Shown here in pieces: positions 25,101 through 31,776 of a stretch of DNA of 32,583 nt. Under the pieces are notes generated by a model. It was not told the origin of the DNA. It saw nothing but the letters and a program-made list of their open reading frames with translations, and did no database searches. The position numbers were made by a program, and so were the translations under genes. Position 1 is the first letter of the stretch. Every line of letters starts with the position of its first letter. This stretch comes from Ochromonadaceae sp. CCMP2298 (Eukaryota; Sar; Synurophyceae; Ochromonadales; Ochromonadaceae): assembly GCA_026770595.1 (NCBI GenBank), contig MU633655.1:1-32583 (forward strand), in the 5' to 3' direction.

Positions 25101-27060
25101 CGACCCCGAGATCCGCACTCTGGAGAAGAAGGTCCGGGGCTTCGGGCGCATTTTGGCCAAGAAGGGCGTGGACGTGGAGGGGCTCTTCCAGTACTTCGAC
25201 CCCAAGGAGAGCGGGGCCGTGAGACGCACAGAGCTGCTGGAGGTCTTGTCTAGGCTGGGCATGTACCTGCTGGAGGAGGGCAAGGTGCTGCAGCAGGGGG
25301 CGGACGCGGAGAACGACATGGCTCGCATGCAGAAGACGCAGCTGTCGAGACTCATGGGCACGGGGGGCGCGTACGCGCAGAACGCGCCCCGTATGGCTCG
25401 CAAGCTGCTGATGAGCGCGGGGGAGCCCTCCGAGAGCGACTTCAAGGACCACCTGGAGTCGATGACGCTGGTGAACTGGTACCGGCAGAGCCAGAAGGAG
25501 ATGCTGCTGCAGAGGGTGCTCTCCCACTCGCTGGCACACACAGTGCGCATCTACCCGCGCTTCGGCCGCACCAGCTTCTTCGAGTTCCCCACCACCAACC
25601 CCTTCGCGCACGAGGAGAGGTTCCAGATCGAGGTGGGGGACCCGGAGCTGCGCCTGGTGACCGCCTTCGACGAGTGGCTGCACCTCAGACGCTGCTGCAG
25701 GCCCGCCCTGGGGGAGCTGGGGCCCGAGCCCGTGGAGGCGGAGATGTTCGACAGGGACGCTGCGGGCACGGTGCAGGTGGCACTGCTGCCGCACGAGACG
25801 CTGCACCTGCCCTTCACCTTCATGACGCTCACCCCCTACATGCCTGAGTCGCGCCTGCCAGACAAGCGCCAGCAGAGACAGTCCCTACAGGCGCAGCAGA
25901 GCAGCAGGTGGGACCGGGACCGGGACAGGGGGGAGGGCAAGGAGGGCGAGTCCAAGAGCGCAGAGCAGGAGGAGGACGTGCTTCAGGCAGAGGAGCCGCA
26001 CCGCACCGTGGAGGTGAAGGTGGTCTCCTGCACGCACGGGCACATAGTGGCCATCATCAAGGTGCTCGTCTGCCCACGACCCTTCGTGCTGCACCGCACA
26101 CTGCGCTTCCAGGAGCCTGAGAACACAGTGATGAAGAGGCGCATCCAGATTCTGGGCGCAGAGCACGCGCCCTCCTACCCCGGAGACTTCTCCACCGCCA
26201 ACAAGTACGTGCACTGCGTGGAGGGGGGTGCACCCGCACCGGGCACTGTCGGCGCCGCCGCCCCCTCTGGCGAGAAGGAGCAGAGCCGCGTGGTGGTGGA
26301 GTGGGGCCCCTCCTCTGGGGACCAGTTCGCATCCTCCGGTGCTCTGGATCTGCTGCTGCGCTACCGCTGCGGCGCCTTCCCCTCCACAGGCGCCTTCTAC
26401 CTGCTGATCTACAACGACCCCTACCAGAGCCAGCTGCACGAGGTGTGGCAGGTGGTGGTGCAGACACGGCAGCGCCTGGACCTGCACTGCAACCTGGGCT
26501 GCGCGGCCTCTGCGGACCTCGTAGTGAGGGGGGACCGCTTCGCCCGCAGAGTGCGCGCCTACGCTCTGAGCTCCCCTGCAGACTCTGTGGCCTTCAAGCC
26601 TGACAATGTCTTCCAACTGGTGCCTGGCGCATACAACCGCGTGGCGGTGACGGTGAGTCCTAGGGCGGTGGGCTTCCGCACGGTGCAGCTGAACCTGGTG
26701 GACGAGGACTCAAGGGAGCTGGTCTCCGCATGGCTGCTCGCAGTGTCCGCATCCAGTCCAGCAGTGCTGCGCAGCTACGACGTGGAGGTGCCTGCGGGTC
26801 GGTCTCTGCACAAGAAGATCGTGTTCAAGAACCCCTGGGACGTGCCCAGGCACTTCCAGCTGTCCTCCTCGGACCCGGCACTCATGCGCCCGCGCAGCGC
26901 ATCTGTGGAGGTTGCGGCCCTGGGCAGCGCCTACCTGCGCCTGTGGTTCAGCGGGCTGGAGTCGGGCGGGGCGGGCGTGCGCGAGGTGCACCTGTTCCTG
27001 AACGACTCCAAGGGGGGCCAGAACGAGGAGTGCTACCTGTTCCGCGTGAGGGACGTGTAG
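19114..27060 (+). CDS. NPHP4: NPHP4 (nephrocystin-4) with a central EF-hand array (2648 aa)
   Basis: Single exon, ATG context aggATGt. Both ends match nephrocystin-4. N-terminal half: a C2-like region with SLFHLASSTFYGTTWMG (about 112) and FGCGWTILNLF (about 185), RVGLHNGNTVLG (about 366), then INIQFAGY (about 857), YFSFQFYSCMPTRTE (about 889) and ALYVDVWDANSLLHLG (about 958). C-terminal half from about 2113: VRIYPRFGRTSFFEF, PRPFVLHRTLRF, VQLNLVDEDSRELVSAWLL, ending at NEECYLFRV. Human NPHP4 is about 1,430 aa; the excess is mainly residues 1136-2050. There I count eight canonical EF-hand loops (near 1504, 1545, 1597, 1634, 1697, 1735, 1799 and 1836, e.g. DANGDGSISRQE, DKDGSGDVSLRE) and about five degenerate ones. 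NPHP4 is a scaffold of the ciliary transition zone (NPHP1-4-8 module). The EF-hands imply calcium binding, which is my inference. Confidence 0.92.
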   Translation: MSDLDADEKPSDRTRRERDEKSSSKALQVREPSKKDVKDGEKKRNMKWTAFTRAKVSFGFQHLSPAYIPAMVEDPQGWCICFEKVSEWSIPAAVMKEFGDGDYEITAQLSLSLFHLASSTFYGTTWMGPSVSLAHGDSEIPKVFTFEYPDIVYLLTRITDPTCVAIVEIVVSKFDLRKNLTAAQFGCGWTILNLFKKPHPPDIAEGHENVDFTSCAIFAGSPRDLIINTDMNELPKTLQEIPGCCIYFKLYQHRRLLKARNLVSENAAMGRFDTVAGLVPRSVVPPGARGPMDVSCIGDEEHFDKRDGVLSLPATPRVATGMQVKISNCQLYMPNRRAIENKMIESYAAMAQIRDVSKVQILSRRLRVGLHNGNTVLGGDWQTHKLMEDPKAPDLLDTEARVVVVEGYTPHVFMALAFLVEYELGTPAQKMTHFNSQAMVRSTRWLDGRMVTTFTVCAAVYIPYDGRRLLLRNTGVSNPDEDEVDINLPLLKDEACRILTGRPLLVTELGKDAGGKESDKMTLRAGNKEGDDVAAVQGSGAQLEEDDPGTPLLGFDLRVVHPLKGELAHNTDMAEVLEMDRNKSSRRLEAEREVDRKHAELVDADSKGSGDELDVDATGRSRTFRQKSFGTLGKTEDRDMLVRESLRSTRELGGTLRSRTRDLDDDAASLPDSIVTGDSHHSSLRLDALYYTSQGRTRDPRSQSGAGWDALSERSDEAGGMRGMTMRDTRFSVPRERTSLLAQSLQSKLVSQEHAGQNLLQSREQLPAGAGIPPQRRDGPMTVAPKTMASSNAAHMREISRGGRSRLNRHGFDGAIVDTSLAAGVEARGERRVTDGRNVVVDVELEARDERSLHEINIQFAGYRSGAKPHQSVAPDMTMNHYLPRAVYFSFQFYSCMPTRTEVMRLLPAEPGQLCVLARDEAYAREETPLTLRFLIDCSTASPNEAAEFAEYLAGSALYVDVWDANSLLHLGTCGIPLRRLMRQGQHAVKQAVECDVINAEVGAGQANGGISSTYVAEGGPFSGTVVGAVQVIMSNTGEKGRGPSPRNARSSSSGKPLYHIENDDLFPMEGLNWRALAEGQGAGPSGGRMLSRPKNSVRAKPLSESSPELHKALSDVRRSADHSRGPSLRSLTSQRGAPGVCTLTYDEVAIIFKRFRGVMKGTVQYSGDLLSLLDMPSLGVALKKLVQAYKKFGDHEAMMKEILRHSGAESSLGARDLEEFFRVLFAKTYLKCRPEELTLLAQRFVTNGGGEQVTATQVADFCAEEADRSEWALVGQRLRLAAQRAALEGADAEQMLSEHDVSGSHHINSSRFKDFLRALNKFGNLSPKDVNLCARHFSRRARGADVDRDPVSLREVTAFLGIEYVGNLQLRVRKVVAERPKGPPDVQEMLQMLVQARGGRSDTAQQYSYEEVEEAMGQLGVYAEVSHEQAKGLLRRMDVKGTGRLSAVQVLKFLDVPFKASDLSDAAAQGQVEEAAPVDVEALLRLLLEKVRGSGVDVVEAFRHFDANGDGSISRQELTQGLTKLAIFEQVSDWKRQMPSLIRKFDKDGSGDVSLREFFAFLGIADYAPNIIQRMTKIFAFAAQKKVSVRDIFEHLDSDKSGFLDAGEIEKGLKELGEFGEVTRADAEAVVTHFDDNGDKKVSIDEFVAFFTARVNQALKERRKKRTDKVAAILRKTMTGAMRKGGASLRDIFGHLDKDSSGNIDTAELVQTIIKLPTFQKMKLTDQDASDLMATLDEDGSGDVAFSEFESFVVGDDSFEDSMVSLGTNSPVTLVDRIRATFKLAQEKGLSFEQAFQLLDADGSNGVTVDELHVALQRLPNFKGVGLREVQELFEAMDTDRSGQVTVREFGDFIKSGTLRADKRAAKGGDRDGDKGGPMDATRAKELFVRHLHRIAQIDGSVSALLAYLDDEQDGLIKLTSFRALLRREDVFDSVPEQAVDLMLEPLLQDRQHIRAGALLRFIEGRKALDVGSGEGKEGEEGELTVLQRDYDFSPDPEIRTLEKKVRGFGRILAKKGVDVEGLFQYFDPKESGAVRRTELLEVLSRLGMYLLEEGKVLQQGADAENDMARMQKTQLSRLMGTGGAYAQNAPRMARKLLMSAGEPSESDFKDHLESMTLVNWYRQSQKEMLLQRVLSHSLAHTVRIYPRFGRTSFFEFPTTNPFAHEERFQIEVGDPELRLVTAFDEWLHLRRCCRPALGELGPEPVEAEMFDRDAAGTVQVALLPHETLHLPFTFMTLTPYMPESRLPDKRQQRQSLQAQQSSRWDRDRDRGEGKEGESKSAEQEEDVLQAEEPHRTVEVKVVSCTHGHIVAIIKVLVCPRPFVLHRTLRFQEPENTVMKRRIQILGAEHAPSYPGDFSTANKYVHCVEGGAPAPGTVGAAAPSGEKEQSRVVVEWGPSSGDQFASSGALDLLLRYRCGAFPSTGAFYLLIYNDPYQSQLHEVWQVVVQTRQRLDLHCNLGCAASADLVVRGDRFARRVRAYALSSPADSVAFKPDNVFQLVPGAYNRVAVTVSPRAVGFRTVQLNLVDEDSRELVSAWLLAVSASSPAVLRSYDVEVPAGRSLHKKIVFKNPWDVPRHFQLSSSDPALMRPRSASVEVAALGSAYLRLWFSGLESGGAGVREVHLFLNDSKGGQNEECYLFRVRDV
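22520..25260 (+). other. EF-hand-repeat region inside NPHP4
   Basis: Domain-level annotation of the segment that separates the conserved NPHP4 halves (about residues 1136-2050). Paired EF-hands appear as three or four calmodulin-like lobes with spacers of about 40 residues. Eight loops keep Asp at position 1, Gly at 6 and Glu at 12, the calcium-binding pattern; those near 22561, 22990, 23413, 24836 and 25190 have lost ligands. Confidence 0.85.
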
Positions 27061-27424
27061 CGCCCTGCTGCTTGTAGATAGACTATTACATGTGTGTAGA
27101 AAAAGACTTTTAATCAGATCAATCAGATCATCGTTATGCAGGCATTAATACAACCGTTTTGCAGACCATTGGAGAGAAAAGGGGGATTAGCGCCATAATC
27201 CACATACCGTAACGTCCTCTGTCCACTCATTACAATTCCCAGGGGACCCCAAGACTTGACTGATCGAACAGACGCGAGGAGGATGAAAGTGGGAGAGACA
27301 GCGATCGTCGCCCGCATAATCGACACTCTTGCCCATCTGAAGGACTGCCAAACAGCGAGGACCCCTTCCCTATCTCTATCTCTCTCCGGCACTCGCCCTC
27401 CTGAACAGGGGTCACTGGTGCGGA
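27061..27424. other. Spacer between NPHP4 and RPAP2, with an overlapping upstream ATG
   Basis: Contains the NPHP4 3' flank (AT-rich, with a small aatcagatc direct repeat at about 27112-27130) and the RPAP2 5' flank. An ATG at 27283 opens a 62-residue frame ending at 27471, past the RPAP2 ATG at 27425 and in a different frame. If transcripts begin upstream of 27283 it would act as a start-overlapping uORF. Confidence 0.5.
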
Positions 27425-30379
27425 ATGAAGGGCAAGGTCGAGGCGAAGAAGGCCGCATTGGCGGTTTTTAGGGCGGTGGATTGGAAGCTGTTCGAGGTGC
27501 AGTCGCTGCTGATCGCGGAGGATGTCAGCGAGGAGGACGTGGAGGAGAGCGTGCGCTGGCTGCAGACGAAGCACTACGACGACGTGGTGGAGGAGCGTAC
27601 GAATGACGATAGGTGCGGCTACCCGCTCTGCACGCACCCCCTCACCAGAGCCGCCACCGGCCCCTACCGCGTCGCGTACAACGAAAAGAAGGTCTACGGC
27701 GTGGAGGTCAGCAGTCTTTACTGCAGCGCCGCCTGTGTGGAGAAGGCGCAGGTGCTGATGAGTCGCTTCGAGGCCACTCTGCCGCACTCCAGACCGGTCG
27801 CCAGGACATTGGACTTGGCTGCCTCCCAGGAGAACAACTTCGACGACGTGCTGGCTATGCTGGGACCAGGCACCAGCCCCACCAAGGACAGTGGGTCTGC
27901 CAGCAAGGCGGAGGACTTGCACGCGCCGCCCCCGCCTGCCTTCGAGAGCGCTCGCGTGTCTCTCACAGGCGCGGTGCCTCTGCAGCTGGTGGATGGAGTG
28001 CCGCAGGGATCACCTGCCCCCGCCCCTACAGCCCAGAAGACAGAAAGCTCTGCTGAAGGCGACAAGCAGGGCCGCGGCTCTCCTGTCAAAGGGTCTGGCG
28101 AGTCTGGCGAGTATGCCTACGCGTGGAAGGGTGAGGGCGAGGAGGGCGAGGAGGGCGAGGAAGGGGGGGAGGCGGGAGAGGCGGGGGAGGAGGGAGGGGA
28201 AGGGGATGATGGCGAGCAGGAGGCGATCTCTGCGCTACACAGATTTGTCTTAGCGCCCAGCGGTGCTCCCAGTCCCAGCAAGGGTGGCAGGGGCACAAGG
28301 CTGTTGGGGGCGGTGGCGCGGGCTGGGGAGGACGCGGAGGAGAGCGGGGACGCCACTGCCTCCCAACCCGCTCTCTCGGGCCCTCGGGGCGGCAGGGGCG
28401 GTGCGCGCGGGGGCAGCGGTGTCTTGGCGGAGAAGCCTGACGCGCAGAGCATGTCTGACATGTTCGCAGCCATGAGAGACATGCGGGCCAAGTACGGGGT
28501 GGGCGAGGGCAGCCCCAGCTCCAAGAAACAGACAGGGCCCTCCTCACCCGCCTCCTCCACTGGCAACGCACCGGAGCCAACGGGTGCGGGCACAGCGGGC
28601 AGCGCAGACAACCGGTTTCTGAACGGCAGCATCCTGCAGAAGGCCGCGGTGACGGAGCACCAGCACGCAGAGGTCAGCGACCTGGCTCAAGCAGTGGGCC
28701 TAACCAGACCAGACAGCGCCTCGAGCAGCACCAGCAGCAGCACGGGCAACACAGCCAGGAAAGGCGCGGGCAACTCGGGCTCCCGGCCGGGCGCCAAGAA
28801 TGTGTCGTGGGGTGCAAACGAGGTCTCCCTCATCTCCGCCGACGCCCCAGTCTCTGCCACGGCGGCACTCCCGGCACCAGCGCCCATCACAGTCGTCTCA
28901 CAGACAGGCCCCAGCAAACCGCCCACCCCCGTGCGCCGCACTAACAGCATGATGAGCACCACGGTAATGGAGCGTGTGCAGCCCAAGTACCTCTCCGCAG
29001 CAGCCATCATGCGCAAGCGAGAGCCCGAGAGAGACGAAGAGGCCGAGAGAGAGGCAGAGGCGGAGTTTTACAGCAGGAGGGGCCAGGGGATGGGCGCAGG
29101 GGCAGTGCCCACTCTCCGCTCTTCGGCTTCGGCGCCTCTGCTGCCCCGTGCGGACGATTATTCCCGCCCGGAGCCCCAGGGGCAGGAGGGTGCCCGCTTA
29201 GACGCAGGCATCGCAGGCTCCACTGCCACTGGTGCGCAGGAGGGGGGCGCGGGTTTGTACGCGGTGCTGGGCGGGTCGCCGGAGCTGGCTGCGGACGCTG
29301 CGGCTGCGTCCATGTCGATCGAGGGCTACATCGCGGAGATCAAGGACAGCATCAGAGTGGCCCCCTCCACCACTATGGCCAGCCTATCGCACCAGCCATT
29401 CCCGCCCAGGCAGCGAGAGGCAGGCACGAGCAGTGGGGGGGCAGAGGGCGAGCGCAAGGCTAAGGGCGACGGCAGCGGCGCTGCTGCCTCCGTGGAGGGT
29501 GAGGACGAGGAGGACGAGGAGGCTGTGGGTGCCTACGAAGAGGAGGAGGAGGAGGAGGAGCAGGGGCAGTGGGAGGACGATGACGCCGACGTCGGCTTTG
29601 ATCCGGACGAGGGCAAGGGGGCCTCTACTGCCCCTGCGCGCAGTCTGTTCATCACAGTGTGGGCGGTGATGGACGACCTGTTCGGATACTCAGCCAGCGC
29701 CTTCGACGACAGGGACACACAGGCGCCCGCACCAGCACCCAGCAGCGGCAGTGGTAGTGGGGCGAGCGACGCGGGCGAGGACGAGGGCAGGTCCGCCTTC
29801 GCGATGGAGCAGGAGCAGGCCGTGCAGTCCATGCTGCGTCTGCTGCAGAGGGGCCTCACCTCTGCGGAGCGTCTGCTGGATCTCAACCAGAGGCACCTGC
29901 AGCTGCGGGAGGAGCGGGAGCAGTACAACCGCACCAAGCACCGCCTGCTGGCTGCGGCCACCAAGCTGCAGCGACGTGTCTCCGCTTCGTCGAAGGGGGA
30001 TGCGGCTGCGGCTACTGGGCTGACGGGCAGCGGCTGGTCTCTGATCGGTCTGCTGATCGTGGACGCCATCGTGGTCAAGAAGAGGCTGGGGCCGCTGGCA
30101 GGGGCCAAGGAGGACGCCAGCAGCGACGAGAGCAAGGTCGACAATGGCAGTGGCAGCGGCAATCGCGAGATTAGCAGTGCAGGGGCCGGGGCATCGACAG
30201 CATCGGCATCGGGGGGCGCAGGGGCACGGCAGGGTGTGGCGGAGGCTGTCTGGGCGGCGCAGGTGGAGGCGCTGGCTGCGGGGTTGCTGGGGGGCGGGCG
30301 GGCGGTGCAGAAGGCGCAGCTGCGAGAGGGCGACCTGCAGATCCTTCGCAGCTTCTTCGACCACGTGGCCTCCCTCTGA
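27425..30379 (+). CDS. RPAP2: RPAP2/Rtr1-family RNA polymerase II CTD phosphatase-like protein (984 aa)
   Basis: The N-terminal 130 residues carry the Rtr1/RPAP2 zinc-binding fold: helices, YDDVVEERTNDDRCGYPLC, then VSSLYCSAACVEK. Cys64, Cys69, Cys100 and Cys104 fit the family's zinc ligands. Rtr1/RPAP2 proteins dephosphorylate Ser5 (and Tyr1) of the RNA polymerase II C-terminal repeat and help import and assemble the polymerase. After about residue 135 come long disordered stretches with two acidic blocks (about 235-262 and 693-735). A helical C-terminus holds a Leu/Gln/Glu/Arg coiled-coil-like segment (about 793-856) and a hydrophobic helix (WSLIGLLIVDAIVV, about 871). Single exon, ATG context ggaATGa. 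It is longer than human RPAP2 (about 610 aa), mostly through low-complexity sequence. The family call rests on the zinc module; catalytic activity is inferred. Confidence 0.85.
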   Translation: MKGKVEAKKAALAVFRAVDWKLFEVQSLLIAEDVSEEDVEESVRWLQTKHYDDVVEERTNDDRCGYPLCTHPLTRAATGPYRVAYNEKKVYGVEVSSLYCSAACVEKAQVLMSRFEATLPHSRPVARTLDLAASQENNFDDVLAMLGPGTSPTKDSGSASKAEDLHAPPPPAFESARVSLTGAVPLQLVDGVPQGSPAPAPTAQKTESSAEGDKQGRGSPVKGSGESGEYAYAWKGEGEEGEEGEEGGEAGEAGEEGGEGDDGEQEAISALHRFVLAPSGAPSPSKGGRGTRLLGAVARAGEDAEESGDATASQPALSGPRGGRGGARGGSGVLAEKPDAQSMSDMFAAMRDMRAKYGVGEGSPSSKKQTGPSSPASSTGNAPEPTGAGTAGSADNRFLNGSILQKAAVTEHQHAEVSDLAQAVGLTRPDSASSSTSSSTGNTARKGAGNSGSRPGAKNVSWGANEVSLISADAPVSATAALPAPAPITVVSQTGPSKPPTPVRRTNSMMSTTVMERVQPKYLSAAAIMRKREPERDEEAEREAEAEFYSRRGQGMGAGAVPTLRSSASAPLLPRADDYSRPEPQGQEGARLDAGIAGSTATGAQEGGAGLYAVLGGSPELAADAAAASMSIEGYIAEIKDSIRVAPSTTMASLSHQPFPPRQREAGTSSGGAEGERKAKGDGSGAAASVEGEDEEDEEAVGAYEEEEEEEEQGQWEDDDADVGFDPDEGKGASTAPARSLFITVWAVMDDLFGYSASAFDDRDTQAPAPAPSSGSGSGASDAGEDEGRSAFAMEQEQAVQSMLRLLQRGLTSAERLLDLNQRHLQLREEREQYNRTKHRLLAAATKLQRRVSASSKGDAAAATGLTGSGWSLIGLLIVDAIVVKKRLGPLAGAKEDASSDESKVDNGSGSGNREISSAGAGASTASASGGAGARQGVAEAVWAAQVEALAAGLLGGGRAVQKAQLREGDLQILRSFFDHVASL

Positions 30380-30548
30380 GGGGGGCTGGGGGAGGGACAG
30401 GAAGGGGGAAGTCCAAATCGGCATAGCCGTAACGCGATCGTGTATGTTGGTATGTGTACATAGAACTACTGATTAGGTGCAGCGTGCATTCTAACCCTAC
30501 TGTAATCAACCCTAAAGCTAATTGGGCTAACTATGGACCACTGTGGAC

Positions 30549-31196
30549 TCAATAGGCACACTCAGGGAATTTCGATGCATATTTCTTGCGCAGCTGTAGG
30601 TAGTAATAGGTTTTAAGAGGTAGTAGTAATAGGTAATAGGGAGTGAGTGATAGATAGAAAGTAATAGGTAATAGGTAATAGGTTATAGGCAGTGAGTTAT
30701 AGATAGTAAGTAACAGGCAATAGGTAGTAATATACCTGACTAAATAGCGACTTTTCCTTGCCGCGATACTTCTCCAGGATCTGGTCTAGCTCTGCCACCT
30801 TGGAGGGGTTCGCGGCATCGTAGCAGCGACGCACGCGGTCCCGCACCTCGCGCTCTGCCTTCAATGCTGGATAAAACCAGTCAGCGGCACCAAGCATCAA
30901 CGCGAAGAGGCCAGGCAACACAAACATGCACATGATGATGATGGCGCCCCAGTTGTAGCCTAAGAGAGACAGTGAGTGAACGGTAAGAGAAGCGGTAGCC
31001 CCAGAACGGTAGACACAACAGAGAGAGCGGTAAGAGAATGGGATGAGCTTCAGACAGTGAGTGAACGCGAACAAGAGCGGAACAATGGACACTCACCCTG
31101 CTTCTTGGCAGCAGTCTTGCCGCCCTTGCCACTCCTCTCCACCTCCTCCTCATCGCTGTCCTCCTTCTTCGAGGCTCTCCTCTCCCTCTTCGACAT
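30549..31196 (-). CDS. Small single-pass membrane protein, 3 exons, 122 aa
   Basis: Exons 31196-31097, 30959-30736 and 30593-30549 join in frame through GT-AG introns (137 and 142 nt) to 123 codons. Residues 1-34 are highly charged (RERRASKKEDSDEEEVE), about 39-59 form one hydrophobic membrane helix, and the tail reads DAANPSKVAELDQILEKYRG then LFSQLRKKYASKFP. I recall the pattern NP.KV..ld.iL.KY.G.E..LF..L..KY from small uncharacterised eukaryotic proteins, often algal; I do not know a function. No signal peptide precedes the membrane helix, so a signal-anchor or tail-facing topology is likely. The frame stays open upstream of the ATG, but with no further ATG. The start codon lies inside a 55-bp sequence that is repeated near the next gene. 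Confidence 0.78.
30594..30735 (-). other. Intron 2 of the small membrane protein gene (142 nt, tandem repeats)
   Basis: Donor AGTCAG|GTATAT at 30735, acceptor CCTACAG| ending at 30594. It is composed of CCTATTACCTATTACTAC-type tandem words, interrupted twice by CTATCTAT(A/C)ACTCACT. Splicing yields LFSQ|LRKKYASKF followed by a stop. Confidence 0.83.
30960..31096 (-). other. Intron 1 of the small membrane protein gene (137 nt)
   Basis: Donor CAGG|GTGAGT at 31096, acceptor CTCTTAG| ending at 30960. It contains GTTCACTCACTGTCT twice and TTCTCTTACCG twice. Splicing joins AAKKQG to YNWGAIII. Confidence 0.85.
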
Positions 31197-31247
31197 GTTC
31201 AACTCGATAAGACGGTGACTGACCCCTGGAAAGCGCAATCAAGTGCC
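31193..31247. repeat. 55-bp duplicated leader, copy 1 (start of the small membrane protein gene)
   Basis: acatgttcaactcgataaga... to ...gcgcaatcaagtgcc; 49 of 55 bases match copy 2 at 31711-31765, same orientation. On the minus strand it contains the ATG (31196) and the 5' leader of the small membrane protein gene. Confidence 0.9.
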
Positions 31248-31710
31248 TGGCAATGCCCTGATTGCAGTTGTGCTACGAGCAGTGCACCGTGCAAGTCTGG
31301 AACGACCCTCTAGATTTTAGCGGCGGTTGTGCCACCAAAGCCTCTTATTTGCAGGTCCGCCGTACCCCGATGCCCCTTATTTTGGTGCAACGCTCTAGCG
31401 CGCGCAATACCTAGGGCTCGAGCCTACACCCACCTTAGGGCTCGCGCCTATACCTACCCTCGGGCTCGCGCTCATTACGGGTGGGCCGTAGTCTTGAGGT
31501 CGCTTGTGCAGCACTGGCGAGTTGTGACTGGTGTCTCCCAGCAATTTGACGCCTAAATCCCAGAAATTCAGGTTTTGCCGAGCCCCCCCAAAAACTGAAA
31601 AATCATTCCATGATGGAAGATCTTTTGTGGAGGCGGCGGTGCAACAGTAGCAAGCTGACCTTGTGGAGCGACAGAGTTGACGTGCCGCGCGCATTGATGC
31701 ATTGAAAGTG
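31248..31710. other. Intergenic spacer between the membrane-protein and TrhO genes
   Basis: Divergent spacer lying between the two 55-bp repeats. It holds a 3 x 24-bp tandem repeat (31410-31481) and otherwise no protein-like frame or RNA gene that I can see. Promoters of both flanking genes must lie in or near it. Confidence 0.5.
31410..31481. repeat. Three tandem 24-bp units
   Basis: Units start at 31410, 31434 and 31458 and share the core (T/C)GGGCTCG(C/A)GCCTA with diverging ends; the third is the most diverged. Confidence 0.85.
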
Positions 31711-31765
31711 ACATGTTCAGTTCGATGAAACGGTGACTGAACCCCGGAAAGCGCAATCAAGTGCC
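31711..31765. repeat. 55-bp duplicated leader, copy 2 (just upstream of TrhO)
   Basis: Second copy of the 31193-31247 sequence, ending 11 bp before the TrhO ATG (31777). The two copies thus sit at the 5' ends of two divergently transcribed genes. Confidence 0.9.
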
Positions 31766-31776
31766 GACAACACAAA

